The notes beneath the pieces were generated by a model that saw only the letters and a program-made list of their open reading frames with translations, did not search any database and was not told where the DNA came from. The position numbers were made by a program, and so were the translations under genes. 64,000 nucleotides of DNA from Pelobates cultripes (Eukaryota > Chordata > Amphibia > Anura > Pelobatidae): the NCBI GenBank assembly GCA_933207985.1, contig OW240912.1:229909672-229973671 (forward strand). Direction: 5' to 3'. Shown here one piece after another: positions 35,320-46,159 of this stretch (position 1 is the stretch's first letter; each line of letters begins with the position of its first letter).

Positions 35320-36485
35320 GAAAAAATATATATATTTATTTTTATTCTTAACATATTTAATATTTCAACATGCTCCATGGATGGGGGTATCTCCCAGTCT
35401 GTCTTAGATAGTGGTTACACTCCCTAGAGTCACTTGAAATTGTTGCCACTCAGTACTGTAATTTACAAAATGTTGTCATCTGAATTACATTTTCTAAAAT
35501 TAGGATTGAATAACTCTGAATACTGTTGTTATTATTATTAGACATCACGTAACTAGTATTATGGATCAATTTATCAATTAAAGGGTCAGTTTAAGCACTT
35601 CAGTGAATAATCCTGAATGTGGTTTTCACACACCACTGGATTTTGTTGTGTAATTTGTAGACCTGAAATGTGCTAATGCAGAAATGCAGAAAAATACATG
35701 AATACATGATTCAATTTGTGTCCTGAGCAACGCCAATCTATTAGATTACAAGGTTATTAGCAACATGTCCATTTCAGTTTGTTTCAAATTTAGAATGTTG
35801 ATGCTAAGTCTATATCTCGTTTTGTGGCACCTTGACAGCTCACAAACTCAAAACCCTAATATTGTTTTTAGTATCATTACGTGTTCACATTTGCAGCTCT
35901 GTAATGAAAATAATGTACCCCAATATATTAGTTTGCAGTCAGTGAATGTTTAGAGTCAGGGGCTTACAGAATACTTCTTAAAGATGATTTAGGTTTTAAT
36001 ATACATTCCTCTCACCCAGGGAAGGTATCCTTTAACTCTACTCTTACACCTCTAAATGTCCTAGGGCCAAATAAACAAGCTTTACGTTTGTGTGGGCCGC
36101 AAAAAACAAACAAACGTTAGTTTTCATGGAAACGTAGGTTTATTTTGAAAACTACAGTAGAAAAAAAGTTGCCATTTCTGACACAGGACGTCCTCACGCT
36201 CGTAGGGCTTGAAAGTAAACAAAGAGCAAATTTATTGTAAGGAGATGTGCATTTGTATATAACCAATGTTTCAGTCCAACTACCTTGACATTTTAAGAAA
36301 TGTTTGGTAATGGGACTGAAATGGTGAATGTATGCTGTTGCACAGCTGTAAAAAACAAATTACTTATATATTGTTGATTTTGAAGTTCTATGAGTGTGCT
36401 TTTAACTTTGGCTGAGATCATCAAACTTGGAAACATTGGGAGGCTATTGTGCATGTGTGGCAAAAAGCTGCATCTCCATGGGGAG
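35320..36485. other. No gene recognised
   Basis: AT-rich. Near 36070-36110 a gtgtgggccgcaaaaaac word may be a decayed hAT-type end related to 37540. Confidence 0.4.
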
Positions 36486-36499
36486 CATTCCACTGCCCT

Positions 36500-37290
36500 T
36501 CTTCCCATTCTAATACACTGCCCACAAATCCAATACATTGCCCCCCCCCCTCACTCCACTATTATACACTGCCCTCTTCACCCAATATAATACACCGCCC
36601 CTCCTCCCTCCACTCTAATGGAATACACTGCCTTCCTTACCCCTAATTTAACACACTGCCCCCCACCACTCTAATACATTGCCCCGCTCCCTCAAATAAA
36701 TAAATACACTGCCCCCTCCTTCCTTGAAATTAATAAAGTGCCCCCTCCCTCCCATTAATGCACTGCCCTTCCCTCCCATTAATACACTGCCTCCCTCCAT
36801 CCCATTAAAACACTGCCACCCCTCCCTGATTTAATACACTGGTCCCCTCCCTCCCATTAATACACTGCCAACCCTCCTTAATTTAATACACTGGCCCCTC
36901 CCTCTCTTAAATTAATACACTGACCCCCCACCACTCACTCTAATACACTGGCCCCCTCCCTCCCCCAAGTTAATACACAGCCCCCCTCCCTTCCATTAAT
37001 ACACTACCCCCTCCCTCCCATTAATACACTGTCCCTTCCCTCTCTTAAATTAATACACTGACCCCCACCACCACCATTCTAATACACTGCCTCCCTCCCC
37101 CAAGTTAATACACTGCCCCCTCCCTCCCTTTAATACACCCCCCTCCCATTAATACACTGTCGGCCTCCCTCCCCAAGTTAATACACTGTCCCTTCCCTCT
37201 CTTAAATCAATACACTGCCCCCCCCTCCCTTCCTCAGATAGATACACTGCCCCCTCCTTCCTTCAAATACACTGCCCCCTCCCCCAAGCC
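36500..37290. repeat. C-rich minisatellite (ccctccctcccattaatacactgcc)
   Basis: About 28 irregular units of 20-40 bp combine a pyrimidine tract (cccctccctcc) with attaatacactg(c/g)cc. The strong C/G strand asymmetry gives repeated G-runs on the minus strand. Confidence 0.9.
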
Positions 37291-37534
37291 CCTCTTCTCC
37301 TACCTTACGATTTGCTGGCTGTCCTCCAGCTCCAGCGCTGCTCAAGCAGGCCAGACACTCCTCTGGCACTGCAAGCAGGAGGGAAGGAGGAGTGGGTGCC
37401 CTGGTCTGCTCAGGAGACACAGCCACTCTGCCCTCTTGTGGCCGGGAGAGCAAGAATCAGGAAATATTTTTCCTGACTTGTGGCTGGTCGCAGCCACAGC
37501 TGAAAGCAGCCCCAGGGCAGCCGGCCACAAAAAT

Positions 37535-37590
37535 GAGCATTGTGGGCCGCATGCGTCCCGTGGGCTGCATGTTTGACATGCTTGCTTTAG
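37535..37590 (-). mobile_element. hAT-type end fragment
   Basis: Read on the minus strand, caagcatgtcaaacatgcagcccacgg has the layout of a widespread hAT end (cagg-tgtcaaact...gcggcccgcgggccgc). The opposite end may be the decayed word at 36078-36103, but no matching 8-bp target duplication is visible. Confidence 0.35.
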
Positions 37591-37699
37591 AAGAACCCCA
37601 AACCCACCTCTCAATCTTTTGTCATCAAAAGCAGGATTCTCCCAATATGCTGTATTTGTTATTGCAATATGAGAGGCATATCTCCTTCTCTGCTGCTGA

Positions 37700-38350
37700 A
37701 TGATTTCATGACAAGCTGTTACAATATAATCTGCTTAATCAGCTGAGAATTGGATTCAAGGAAGTCTGTCAATCTCGCATATATAACTCTCTCAAGGAGG
37801 CAAATGGCAGTAGCAATATAAGGCGGTAGTTGGATGGGGAGTTGGGGGTCAAGGTTTGGCTTTTTCAGAATTGGGGTTATGGTTGCATGCTTGGAGGGTG
37901 AAGGAAATGTGCCAGAGGAAAGGGAAAGATTGAAAATTTTAGTAAGAAGAAGAGCAAGAGAGGGAGACAGAGTGCAGATGAGATATGAGGGAATTGGATC
38001 GAGGAAACAGGTGATGGGGCAGGAGGACCGGAGCAGAGCAGAAACCACTTCCATTGTAGTAGGTCCAAATGAGCATAGAAAAGCTGAGGGAGTGGGGTTG
38101 GGTTATTTATTGGTAGGGGAGGGAGAGAGATTAGATTTATTCCCTGATTGTAGAAATTTTCTTAGTGAAGTTAGTTGCAAAGTTTAAAGCGGACAGGGCG
38201 GTAGGAGGTGGGGGAGCAACAGGGCGAAGGAGAGCATTAAAAGTGTGAAATATGCATTTGGGTTGTCGGGACAGTGTGCTTATGAGGGTGTTGACGTAAT
38301 TTACTTTTGCAGAGAAAAGATCCCAGGATGACCGAGGGGGTGATAGATGA
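37700..38350 (-). pseudogene. L2-clade LINE fragment: linker and RT fingers
   Basis: On the minus strand, starting near 38350, the endonuclease-RT linker reads KVNYVNTLISTL...PKCIFHTFNALL. RT fingers text follows (DPIPSYLICTLSP, IFNLSLSSGTFP, TPILKKPNLDP, then LLERVIYARL). These are standard L2 signatures. There is a frame change near 38140. It continues past the palindrome arm that begins at 38088, so this L2 copy is the flanking host DNA of PLE copy A. Confidence 0.75.
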
Positions 38351-39365
38351 GGTAAAAACAGGATAGTCAGCGCTAAGTAATGGGTATGCAGCAACCACAA
38401 AGGGAATCCCTCAAAGTCCCTTAAAAAACCACAGAAAATACAAAAAAGAGGCTGCGTTGCACAGAAATAAATGTAGTAGGATATCAATAGTGTATCTCAA
38501 TAAAGTTTTAACTTGATAGTTCTTTCTTAAGGTCAAATATTGTGGTTAATTTAAAAAAGAAACCTCAGTTATAGAGAATATGGTATGGCTGTGATAAACC
38601 GCTCAACTGGAAAAAAATGACTCCACTAAAAAATCCTTAATATTGCAATTAGAAAAAAAGGAAGAAAATTATTAGATAAAATCTAATAAAATAACCAGGA
38701 GTGGTTCACACCATGTGCCTTTAAGTACATATTCCTAAAAGTTGGAAAATTGTTGTGCAATAATTTACATTAAAAATTGTAGTAAAATATTCAACAAGGC
38801 ATTAATAATAATGTCCAATTTGTTGCTTATACTGGAAAAAAAGTAATGAAGTCCAATCAGTAACAGTCTGTAAATAGATACTATGTATCGAAAATAATAG
38901 CAGTCTTTAATATGTACACTGATTCAGTTCACTTCAGTTATTGAAGAGCTGGGATATGGATACTGAATCAGTTCATTAATGTAGTACAATAATTAATGAT
39001 AATTGAAATGTTTGTACCTTTGTAAAAATAAAATATAATAAAAAAGAAAAGATGTTTCTAACAGGTCATGGTCAGTGACCTTTAGTTAGATGAATCTTTA
39101 CTCCATCCGATAGAGAGTAAACAGTAGAAACTAAAGTGCTGTAAAAATTAAAAATATCAAATTTTTATTATAAAATGATCTTTTAAAAGCTTTGCATGGC
39201 ACTCACACTTTGGTAAAACTTCGTGCTCGATCACAATCAGGAAGCTTGGTGTAAGCAGCTAATACAGTCCGATCGTCAGATAAATTAATGAATGGACTCT
39301 CCGTGAGCCGCGTGCGTGTCACCGATCTTTCTTCCTGCGTTCCAAAAGCAGCTTGACAGTTTTAC

Positions 39366-40192
39366 GGTAGGTGGGGGCTTAGTAATATTGAATACAATTG
39401 ACTACAAAATGGAAAATCAGAGATTACTTCAAGATACCAATACATATCAGATCCTAAAGAACAATCCAACAAAAGAGTTCCAAATAGAACTACAGAAGTT
39501 ATTAGAAGAAGGAAAAGAAAGAGGCATCCTAATGAAAAAAAGAATATGATTATCTCTATTGCAAATTCCCTAGAATGGCCATATTCTATCATGTACCTAA
39601 AATACACAAAACCCTTATGAATCCACCAGGACGCCCGATTATTTCTGGTATAGGTTCTCTGACATCCAATCTATCTGAATACGTGGATCAATTTTTGCAG
39701 AAGATAGTTCCCAAATTACGGTCCCATTTAAGGGACACTACTCATATTATTCATTTTTTATCAAACATAGAATGGAATCAACAATATATTTTAGTTACAG
39801 CAGACGTCACATCCCTGTATACAGTGATTGAACACTTACAGGGATGTGAGGCTATTCAATATGCCCTCGCCACTTTTTCAGAACTAAAAAATGACCAGAT
39901 TGAATATATTGTAAAATGTGTGGCTTTTATCCTTAGTCACAATTTTTTTTGGGCTAACAACCATTATTACCTCCAAATTGAAGTTATTGCCATGGGGACC
40001 AGATTTGCACCTAGTTATGCCAATTTGTTCATGGGTAAATGGGAAGACGAACATATTTGGTCAAACAATCCATTTGGCGCAAATCTGGTCTCATGGCATC
40101 GATATATAGATGATTGTATTTTCATCTGGAAAGGAGATATTACAACGTTGGAAAATTTTAAACAATATTTGAATTTTAATCCGTATAATTAA
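39366..40192 (+). pseudogene. PLE reverse transcriptase, 5'-truncated (copy A)
   Basis: The reading starts at the palindrome junction with GGGLVILNTIDY, equivalent to the KGGNIVVMNK region about 160 residues into the RT of copy B. The N-terminus is therefore missing. Downstream are HVPKIHKT, GRPIISG, the first Asp box in VTADVTSLY, the GTRFAPSYANL box and the catalytic YIDD (about 40105-40116). There is a stop near 39546-39549 with a frame change, and another stop at 40190-40192. Dead copy; the family differs from copy B. Confidence 0.8.
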
Positions 40193-40213
40193 AAATTTAC
40201 TTTTAATCAATCT

Positions 40214-40735
40214 ATGGAAAAACTTGAGTTCTTAGATCTTGAAATTTATATTAAAAATAACAAATTAGAAACTAAAACTGTTAAGAAAACAGTAGCATGT
40301 AATAGTTTTATTCCTCATAACAGCTTTCATAAAAAAACCTGGCTAAATAATATTCCATTTAGCCAGTTTAGAAGGATTAAAATAAATTGTTCCGAATCCA
40401 ACATTTGTGTTGAGCAAACTGAGAAGATGTCATCACAATTCCAAGCAAAAGGCTACTCAAATTTTTTTTTAAATCAAGCCTTATCGAAGACTTCACTTTT
40501 AACTAGAAAGCAAATTTTAGCAACCAAATCACAGACAAATTTACCAAATCTAGAAGCCCCAACGTTTATAACAAGATATAACAGTCACACACATCAAATT
40601 AGAAAAATTTTGCAAAAAAAATTGAATATTCTTAAAGGAGATCCCCAATTGGATCGGATATTAAGTGACAAACCAAGAATAATAAATTCTACGGCTTCCA
40701 ATCTAGGTTTATTACTAGCTCCAACAACAAAATAA
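40214..40735 (+). pseudogene. PLE RT C-terminal region (copy A)
   Basis: Continues the RT after a stop: EFLDLEIYI matches the FLDLTLEI box that follows YIDD in copy B. The thumb/linker then includes GYSNFFLNQAL (compare GYPNKCLKRAY in B). Lys- and Asn-rich. It ends at a stop before the endonuclease. Confidence 0.75.
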
Positions 40736-40779
40736 GAAAAACCGAAGAAAAACAAAAGTACAATTTTTAAAACAATAAA

Positions 40780-41246
40780 AGGTTTTTGGAAATGTAAGAA
40801 ATGTCAAGCTTGTATAAATAATCCAAATCAATCTATAAACATTACAGAATTTACTCATCCTCAAACAAAATAAATTTTTAAAATTAAATCACATTTAAAC
40901 TGTATAGCTACTATTAAAATGTCCTTGCGATAAAATATATATAGGACGTACTAAAAGAGCTTTAAAAACACGAATGGGAGAACACATTAGAAATATTAAA
41001 AATGGACTCCATTCACACAACCTCTCCAAACACTTTGATCTTAAACATGCAAAAAATCCTATAGGTCTTAGTTTTATGGCAATACAGAAAGTAAATATTC
41101 CATGGAGAGGAGGCGATGTAGAGAAAGAATTAGATAAAGCGGAAGTGAAATGGATATTTCAGTTAGATACGCTGGAACCTAAAGGTCTAAATGTAGATTT
41201 TGAATTAATAGCATTTTATGCATTAGCATTTTTTAATATATTTTAA
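40780..41246 (+). pseudogene. PLE GIY-YIG endonuclease (copy A)
   Basis: A Cys cluster (KCQAC, about 40800-40815) precedes the GIY-YIG domain: a KIYIGRT-like YIG box near 40937-40955, an Arg-containing ALKTRMGEHI helix, and the C-terminal NVDFELIAFY end. At least one stop or frame change (near 40870-40930) separates the Cys cluster from the nuclease. This is the endonuclease that in intact PLEs nicks target DNA. Confidence 0.7.
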
Positions 41247-41637
41247 TATATTTATAATAAATTTTTAATATATTTATTTAGAATGTTTTAATTGTATTTA
41301 ATAATCAATTAATGCTCTTGTTCAATATTTCTACATTTGTAATTACTGTAATGATATATGAGTATATTTGTGTATTTTAATAACTAATTGCTGAATTTTT
41401 ACACACTGGCATTTCTCAATGTATTTATTCACAGTATTGTAACTTTAAGTTTATAACATTGTATACAGGTCCATCACATACTGTTTCTACCTTTGTAATT
41501 ATTGTAATGATATATTCGTTTAATAGTGTATTGTATGAATCAAGTGCTGAATTATATATGAATAGACATATGAAGGGTTAATAAAAAGCCAGATTCCCCT
41601 CTGGCTATTTAAACCCGTAAGGATTATCTACTCAAAA

Positions 41638-41679
41638 TCCTCTGATGAAGTGAGACTTCTCTCACGAAACGCGTAAGGA
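41638..41679 (+). ncRNA. Hammerhead ribozyme motif, PLE copy A
   Basis: The core ctgatga (41642-41648) is followed by one extra A, stem II gtgag/ctcac with a 6-nt loop, then gaaa (41666-41669), the very short stem III cgcg-type cap, and gta cleavage triplet at 41673-41675. Stem I is tcct/agga (4 bp). The layout is that of type I hammerheads with minimal stem III, known from PLEs. The extra A between core and stem II is shared with the copy B ribozyme. Confidence 0.6.
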
Positions 41680-43043
41680 CGAAATATTACTACTCAAATT
41701 GCTTTTCGGCACCTACCGTAAAACTGTCAAGCTGTTTTTGGAACGCAGGAAGAAAGATCGGTGACACGCACGCGGCTCATGGAGAGTCCATTCATTAATT
41801 TATCTGACGATCGGACTGTATTAGCTGCTTACACCAAGCTTCCTGATTGTGATCGAGCACGAAGTTTTACCAAAGTGTGAGTGCCATGCAAAGCTTTTAA
41901 AAGATCATTTTATAATAAAAATTTGATATTTTTAATTATTACAGCACTTTAGTTTCTACTGTTTACTCTCTATCGGATGGAGTAAAGATTCATCTAACTA
42001 AAGGTCACTGACCATGACCTGTTAGAAACATCTTTTCTTTTTTATTATATTTTATTTTTACAAAGGTACAAACATTTCAATTATCATTAATTATTGTACT
42101 ACATTAATGAACTGATTCAGTATCCATATCCCAGCTCTTCAATAACTGGAGTGAACTGAATCAGTGTACATATTAAAGACTGCTATTATTTTCGATACAT
42201 AGTATCTATTTACAGACTGTTACTGATTGGACTTCATTACTTTTTTTCCAGTATAAGCAACAAATTGGACATTATTATTAATGCCTTGTTGAATATTTTA
42301 CTACAATTTTTAATGTCAATTATTGCACAACAATTTTCCAACTTTTAGGAATACGTACTTAAAGGCACATGGTGTGAACCACTCCTGGTTATTTTATTAG
42401 ATTTTATCTAATAATTTTCTTCCTTTTTTTCTAATTGCAATATTAAGGATTTTTTAGTGGAGTCATTTTTTTCCAGTTGAGCGGTTTATCACAGCCATAC
42501 CATATTCTCTATAACTGAGGTTTCTTTTTTAAATTAACCACAATATTTGACCTTAAGAAAGAACTATCAAGTTAAAACTTTATTGAGATACACTATTGAT
42601 ATCCTACTACATTTATTTCTGTGCAACGCAGCCTCTTTTTTGTATTTTCTGTTGTTTTTTTAAGGGACTTTGAGGGATTCCCTTTGTGGTTGCTGCATAC
42701 CCATTACTTAGCGCTGACTATCCTGTTTTTACATCATCTATCACCCCCTCGGTCATCCTGGGCTCTTTTCTCTGCAAAAGTAAATTACGTCAACACCCTC
42801 ATAAGCACACTGTCCCGACAACCCAAATGCCTATTTCACACTTTTAATGCTCTCCTTCGCCCTGTTGCTCCCCCTCCTCCTACCGCCCTGTCCGCTTTAA
42901 ACTTTGCAACTAACTTCACTAAGAAAATTTCTACAATCAGGGAATAAATCTAATCTCTCTCCCTCCCCTACCAATATATAACCCAACCCCACTCCTTTTT
43001 TTCTTTCTTAAGGTCAATTGGTCTTTAACGTGCTTGTTTGGGG

Positions 43044-43784
43044 ATATTGTCCACGTGAGTCTTCCCCGGAAAGATCCAATAATATATAAAGACAAAAGAT
43101 AGAACAAAATAGTGCAATATATCCTATAAGGTAAAATAAAAGATAAAAGAAAGACGGTAGTGCACTCACATGTGAAAATCAAAAATGATTATAGAGTGTA
43201 TAAAAGATAATTGGCACAAATAAAAGTAACCAACAGATCTTTAATGAATAAAATACACTATATAAAATCTACAAACGTGTTTCGCCTAAAAGGCTTTCTC
43301 AATATGGAATTATTCCAAAAGTTAGTTACTTTTATTTGTGCCAGTTATCTTTTATACACTCTATAATCATTTTTTATTTTTACCTGGCATTTTATTGCTG
43401 TGGACTCCAAGAAATCTTAGGTGGGGATCAAACCACCAACGCTTATACCAGTGGGCAGTCTGTCTACCTCACCCTTTTGAGTACCCCTTTCATGTATATT
43501 TTAACATCATTGTTTTATTCAGAGAGCACTATCGGTTGTCTCTATTTTATTCTCTTTGAGTGTTGAACATACCTTTGAAGCAAGACATCTGTACCATATC
43601 CCATAAGCGGGGATTATACCGCTGTACGCTGTCCATACTAGAGCTAGCTATAGCTCTTTCACATATGAGTGCACTAACGGCTTTCTTTTATCTTTTATTT
43701 TACCTTATAGGATATATTGCACTATTTTGTTCTATCTTTTGTCTTTATATATTATTGGATCTTTCCGGGGAAGACTCACATTGA
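43044..43784. repeat. Inverted-repeat PLE-like remnant
   Basis: The left arm 43044-43230 is matched by right-arm pieces 43322-43372 and 43658-43784 (gaagactcac, tttccggggaa, tattgcactattttgttct, tgagtgcact). An insertion of about 285 bp splits the right arm. Near 43269-43312 (minus strand) there is a decayed hammerhead-like word, ttgagaaagcc...ggcgaaacacg. The ggggattatacc-tacgc word at 43600 is shared with 20760. Confidence 0.55.
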
Positions 43785-43794
43785 AAGGTTGAAA

Positions 43795-44035
43795 GGTACA
43801 TTGAGACCTACACCACCTCCATTACAGTTGAGTCTGGGAGTGTGGATGAATTGTAGTCCACTGAAACATAAAGAAGCCGGAGTAGCGGTATCAGAGGGGG
43901 ACAGGAAGGTCTCAGTGAGTGCTAGTAGTATGAGAGAATTAGAGATGAAGAGGTCATGTATGGCTGTTGATTTAATATTGCTACAGATTGAACAGGTGTT
44001 CCAGAATGCACACTGAAGGTTGGTAGAGGAGGATA
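43795..44035 (-). pseudogene. L2-clade LINE endonuclease N-terminal remnant
   Basis: On the minus strand the text reads WNTCSICSN, LILLALTETFLSPSDTATPA and GGGVGLNV. These are the N-terminal boxes of the L2/CR1 apurinic endonuclease (the WN-RS-, the ALTETWL and the GGGVGLL boxes). It is truncated after GGGVGL at the inverted-repeat remnant. Orientation matches the L2 linker/RT at 37700-38350, so both may be parts of one L2 copy split by the PLE insertions. Confidence 0.65.
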
Positions 44036-44059
44036 AACATCAGGGTATTCGGATGAGGT

Positions 44060-45165
44060 TTGCGTGGTTTCTGGTTGTCTTAGTGTGAACAGATCAAAAT
44101 GTATAAAAATATAAATACAATAAATATGTGTGAAAAATCAAAAATGTATAAAAAAAATAAACAATCAGGGACTATTTTGTCACAGTGTTTCATGCGCTTG
44201 TCAAAAGGGGGTTTTACCTTTTTTTGGCAAGCTTGTCATTTCCATTAGCCATCACCAGTGTAAAAGAGAGTACACCACAGAGTATTTAAAAACTATATTA
44301 AAAAAAGCCAACATACATTTATTTCCTTATTTAAACCACCATTAAAATTGTCCAGAGTAACCATCCATTGAGCTTTTTACTTATTTTCTTATTTTTGTTC
44401 TTTAATTGAATTTTTAAAAGATCCAGTATTAAATTATTTAATAATGCTACTTTTTTTAAATTTATATGTTAAAATCATTTTCTAAAGGTCGTAAAAACAA
44501 AAAGTAAAAATATATAATAGTATAAGCCATTAGTATTGTTGATACATTTATATTGTTTATATTCCATTTATGAAAATTTAAGCAGTTCAGTAGTTATTGT
44601 AAGCAAGATGGTGGAATATAATACAGCATGGAACCAAAAACAACAGAGCTACATAGGGGTGAAAAGAAGGTCAGACTAGTGTAGAAACCGGAATTCAAAG
44701 GAATTTTGTGATACAAAAATTAATACAAAACACCCCAGGGATTATTATAATCAAAATATATAATTTATTTTAAAGCATTGGCCAACTCCATTCGGTTTTA
44801 GGAAAATGAAAAAGATTGCAAGCAAAGCTACTTTCATTTTAACAATGGTCTTTAATTACAACCTAATTATGATAAAGTACTATAACAGAAGGCAGTCCTG
44901 AAATAATAATTACTGAACAATTATCTAGCAAGAATATCAAGTGAAGATCCTCCAGCAATTAAAAGCATAAGAAAAAGAAATGAATACAATATTGGAATAA
45001 GTATGGCACATTTCAAGGTGGCTTTATAAATAAAAAGAATTATCTCTTCTAATGCAAGGCCTACAGCAATATATTCCACAAAATTCTGCTCTATTGCTAC
45101 AATGAAACTGCCACTCTCAATCACCTTCATCTTTTTTAACTGTTTAAATGCTAGATTTTTTTTTC
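44060..45165. other. No gene recognised
   Basis: Very AT-rich. The minus-strand frame 44921-45265 is mildly hydrophobic but has no recognisable domain and runs into a MITE, so I do not call it a gene. Confidence 0.5.
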
Positions 45166-45169
45166 TGTA

Positions 45170-45537
45170 CAGGCACTCCTCACTTACCGTCCAGGTTCCG
45201 TTCTTACAACTCGGTCGTAAAAATAATTGGTCGGTAAGTAAGGATGTGCTACGGAGCATGCGCACCAGTGCAGGTCTATGTTCAGGGAAATTTCCCCGAA
45301 CATAGACATGCGCAGCAGAGAAGGGAATCCCTTCAATCTAGAAACTTACGACCAGCTCTCTAGCTTGAGGATTCAAGGGATTCTCCACGTTAGAGAGCTT
45401 TGAATTCTCCACGTTAGAGAGCTTTGAACATAGACCAGCTCTCTAACGTGGAGAATCTCTTAAAACCCCTTGCTAGAGAGCTGGTCGTAAGTGTGAGCCA
45501 TCGTAAAACAGGTAGGTCATTAATTGAGGACCACCTG
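45170..45537. mobile_element. Tigger/pogo-like MITE with TA target duplication
   Basis: The ends are caggcactcctcactta / ttaattgaggaccacctg (imperfect inverted repeats starting CAGG), flanked by TA on both sides (45168-45169, 45538-45539). The interior has a tandem duplicated unit ttctccacgttagagagctttgaa and its inverted copy. Tigger ends of this layout are known; family call by resemblance. Confidence 0.65.
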
Positions 45538-45571
45538 TATATGAAAAAACAGCCTGCAAAAATTGCAGACC

Positions 45572-46100
45572 TGTAGGATATGAATATCCATTTTGCTCTA
45601 TATCCTAACTGTTCATGTAAGGGTTAATTTGAATCAAGAATCAATTTGGAATTGTATCTCCAATTCTCAGAAATGTTATTGAAGCATGATTTTGTCATGT
45701 TCCTGGAAAGAAGATATTTGCGTGACATGACATGACATGACATGACATGGCGTGACATGACATGGCGTGACATGACATGACATGACATGACATGATAAGG
45801 ATTCTGGAATGACCTTGTTAATTGTCCAAGATTTCTGTATTTGTAATCATCTGGGTTTTATCCAATATGCATACATTATGTAACATCGAATTATAACTGA
45901 AAACAACTTGTGAAAAATAAACTATGTCACAATGCTCAATGACCCCCACCGACATGAAAATGGGGTATAAGTATAACTGATGTATCAATTAAAATTTGAA
46001 TTGGTTATAGAACACATCTCTTGTCTTCTTGACTGATTCCCAGGATCCTGTCTGATAAAGAGGGTGCAGCTCCGGCAAAATATCCATCCTATCCCCTACA
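45572..46100 (+). repeat. ERV 5' LTR (529 bp)
   Basis: Starts tgtaggatatg and ends atcccctaca, with short inverted ends TGTAGG/CCTACA. It contains an array of acatg units (45724-45794) broken twice by ggcgtg, a TATA-like tataag at 45966-45971, and an attaaa poly(A) signal at 45988-45993. It differs from the 3' LTR by one extra acatg unit and one C/T (ccgg versus ctgg) near 46073. Confidence 0.95.
45720..45794 (+). promoter_or_regulatory. U3 pentamer (acatg) array, enhancer-like
   Basis: acatg x5, ggcgtg, acatg x2, ggcgtg, acatg x5 in the 5' LTR; the first block has four units in the 3' LTR. It lies about 180 bp upstream of the TATA-like box, where retroviral enhancers sit. Regulatory role is inferred. 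Confidence 0.5.
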
Positions 46101-46103
46101 AAT

Positions 46104-46121
46104 TGGTGTCAGAAGTTTTTG
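46104..46121 (+). promoter_or_regulatory. ERV primer-binding site
   Basis: Three bases after the LTR, tggtgtcag begins. It is complementary to a tRNA 3' end ...ctgacacca, as in some Leu tRNAs; the next bases (aagttttt) depart from the Leu acceptor stem I know. tRNA identity uncertain. Confidence 0.5.
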
Positions 46122-46151
46122 GGGTGCATTTGTGAACGGAACGAAAGAGAT

Positions 46152-46159
46152 CAGGTAAG
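46152..46159 (+). promoter_or_regulatory. Splice-donor-like site in ERV leader
   Basis: cag|gtaaga, a near-consensus vertebrate 5' splice site about 52 bp downstream of the LTR, where retroviral env donors are found. The acceptor upstream of env was not identified. Confidence 0.5.

Larger units (their letters stand above)
38088..42995. mobile_element. PLE copy A with 1286-bp inverted-repeat arms
   Basis: The left arm 38088-39373 and right arm 41710-42995 are inverted copies of equal length (1286 bp each). In the stretch I compared, the roughly 450 bp at the outer end differ at under ten positions. Between them lie a 5'-truncated PLE coding region (39366-41246), its 3' UTR and a hammerhead ribozyme motif. 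The outer 260-300 bp of both arms are L2 LINE sequence; only the left side continues into more L2. The same three-part plan (inverted 5' region, truncated 3' body, direct 5' region) is seen in copy B. Confidence 0.8.

Noticed and set aside
36070..37590. A single 1.5-kb hAT element spanning the C-rich minisatellite
   Set aside because: The left end is too diverged and the flanks do not form a duplication; only the right end fragment is reported.
37834..38187. Plus-strand frame of 117 residues
   Set aside because: It is the antisense shadow of the L2 RT/linker fragment read on the minus strand.
44921..45265. Minus-strand frame of 114 residues with a hydrophobic C-terminus, possibly a small membrane protein
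   Set aside because: No recognisable domain; its first third lies inside the Tigger-like MITE at 45170-45537, and the rest is AT-rich, where such frames arise by chance.
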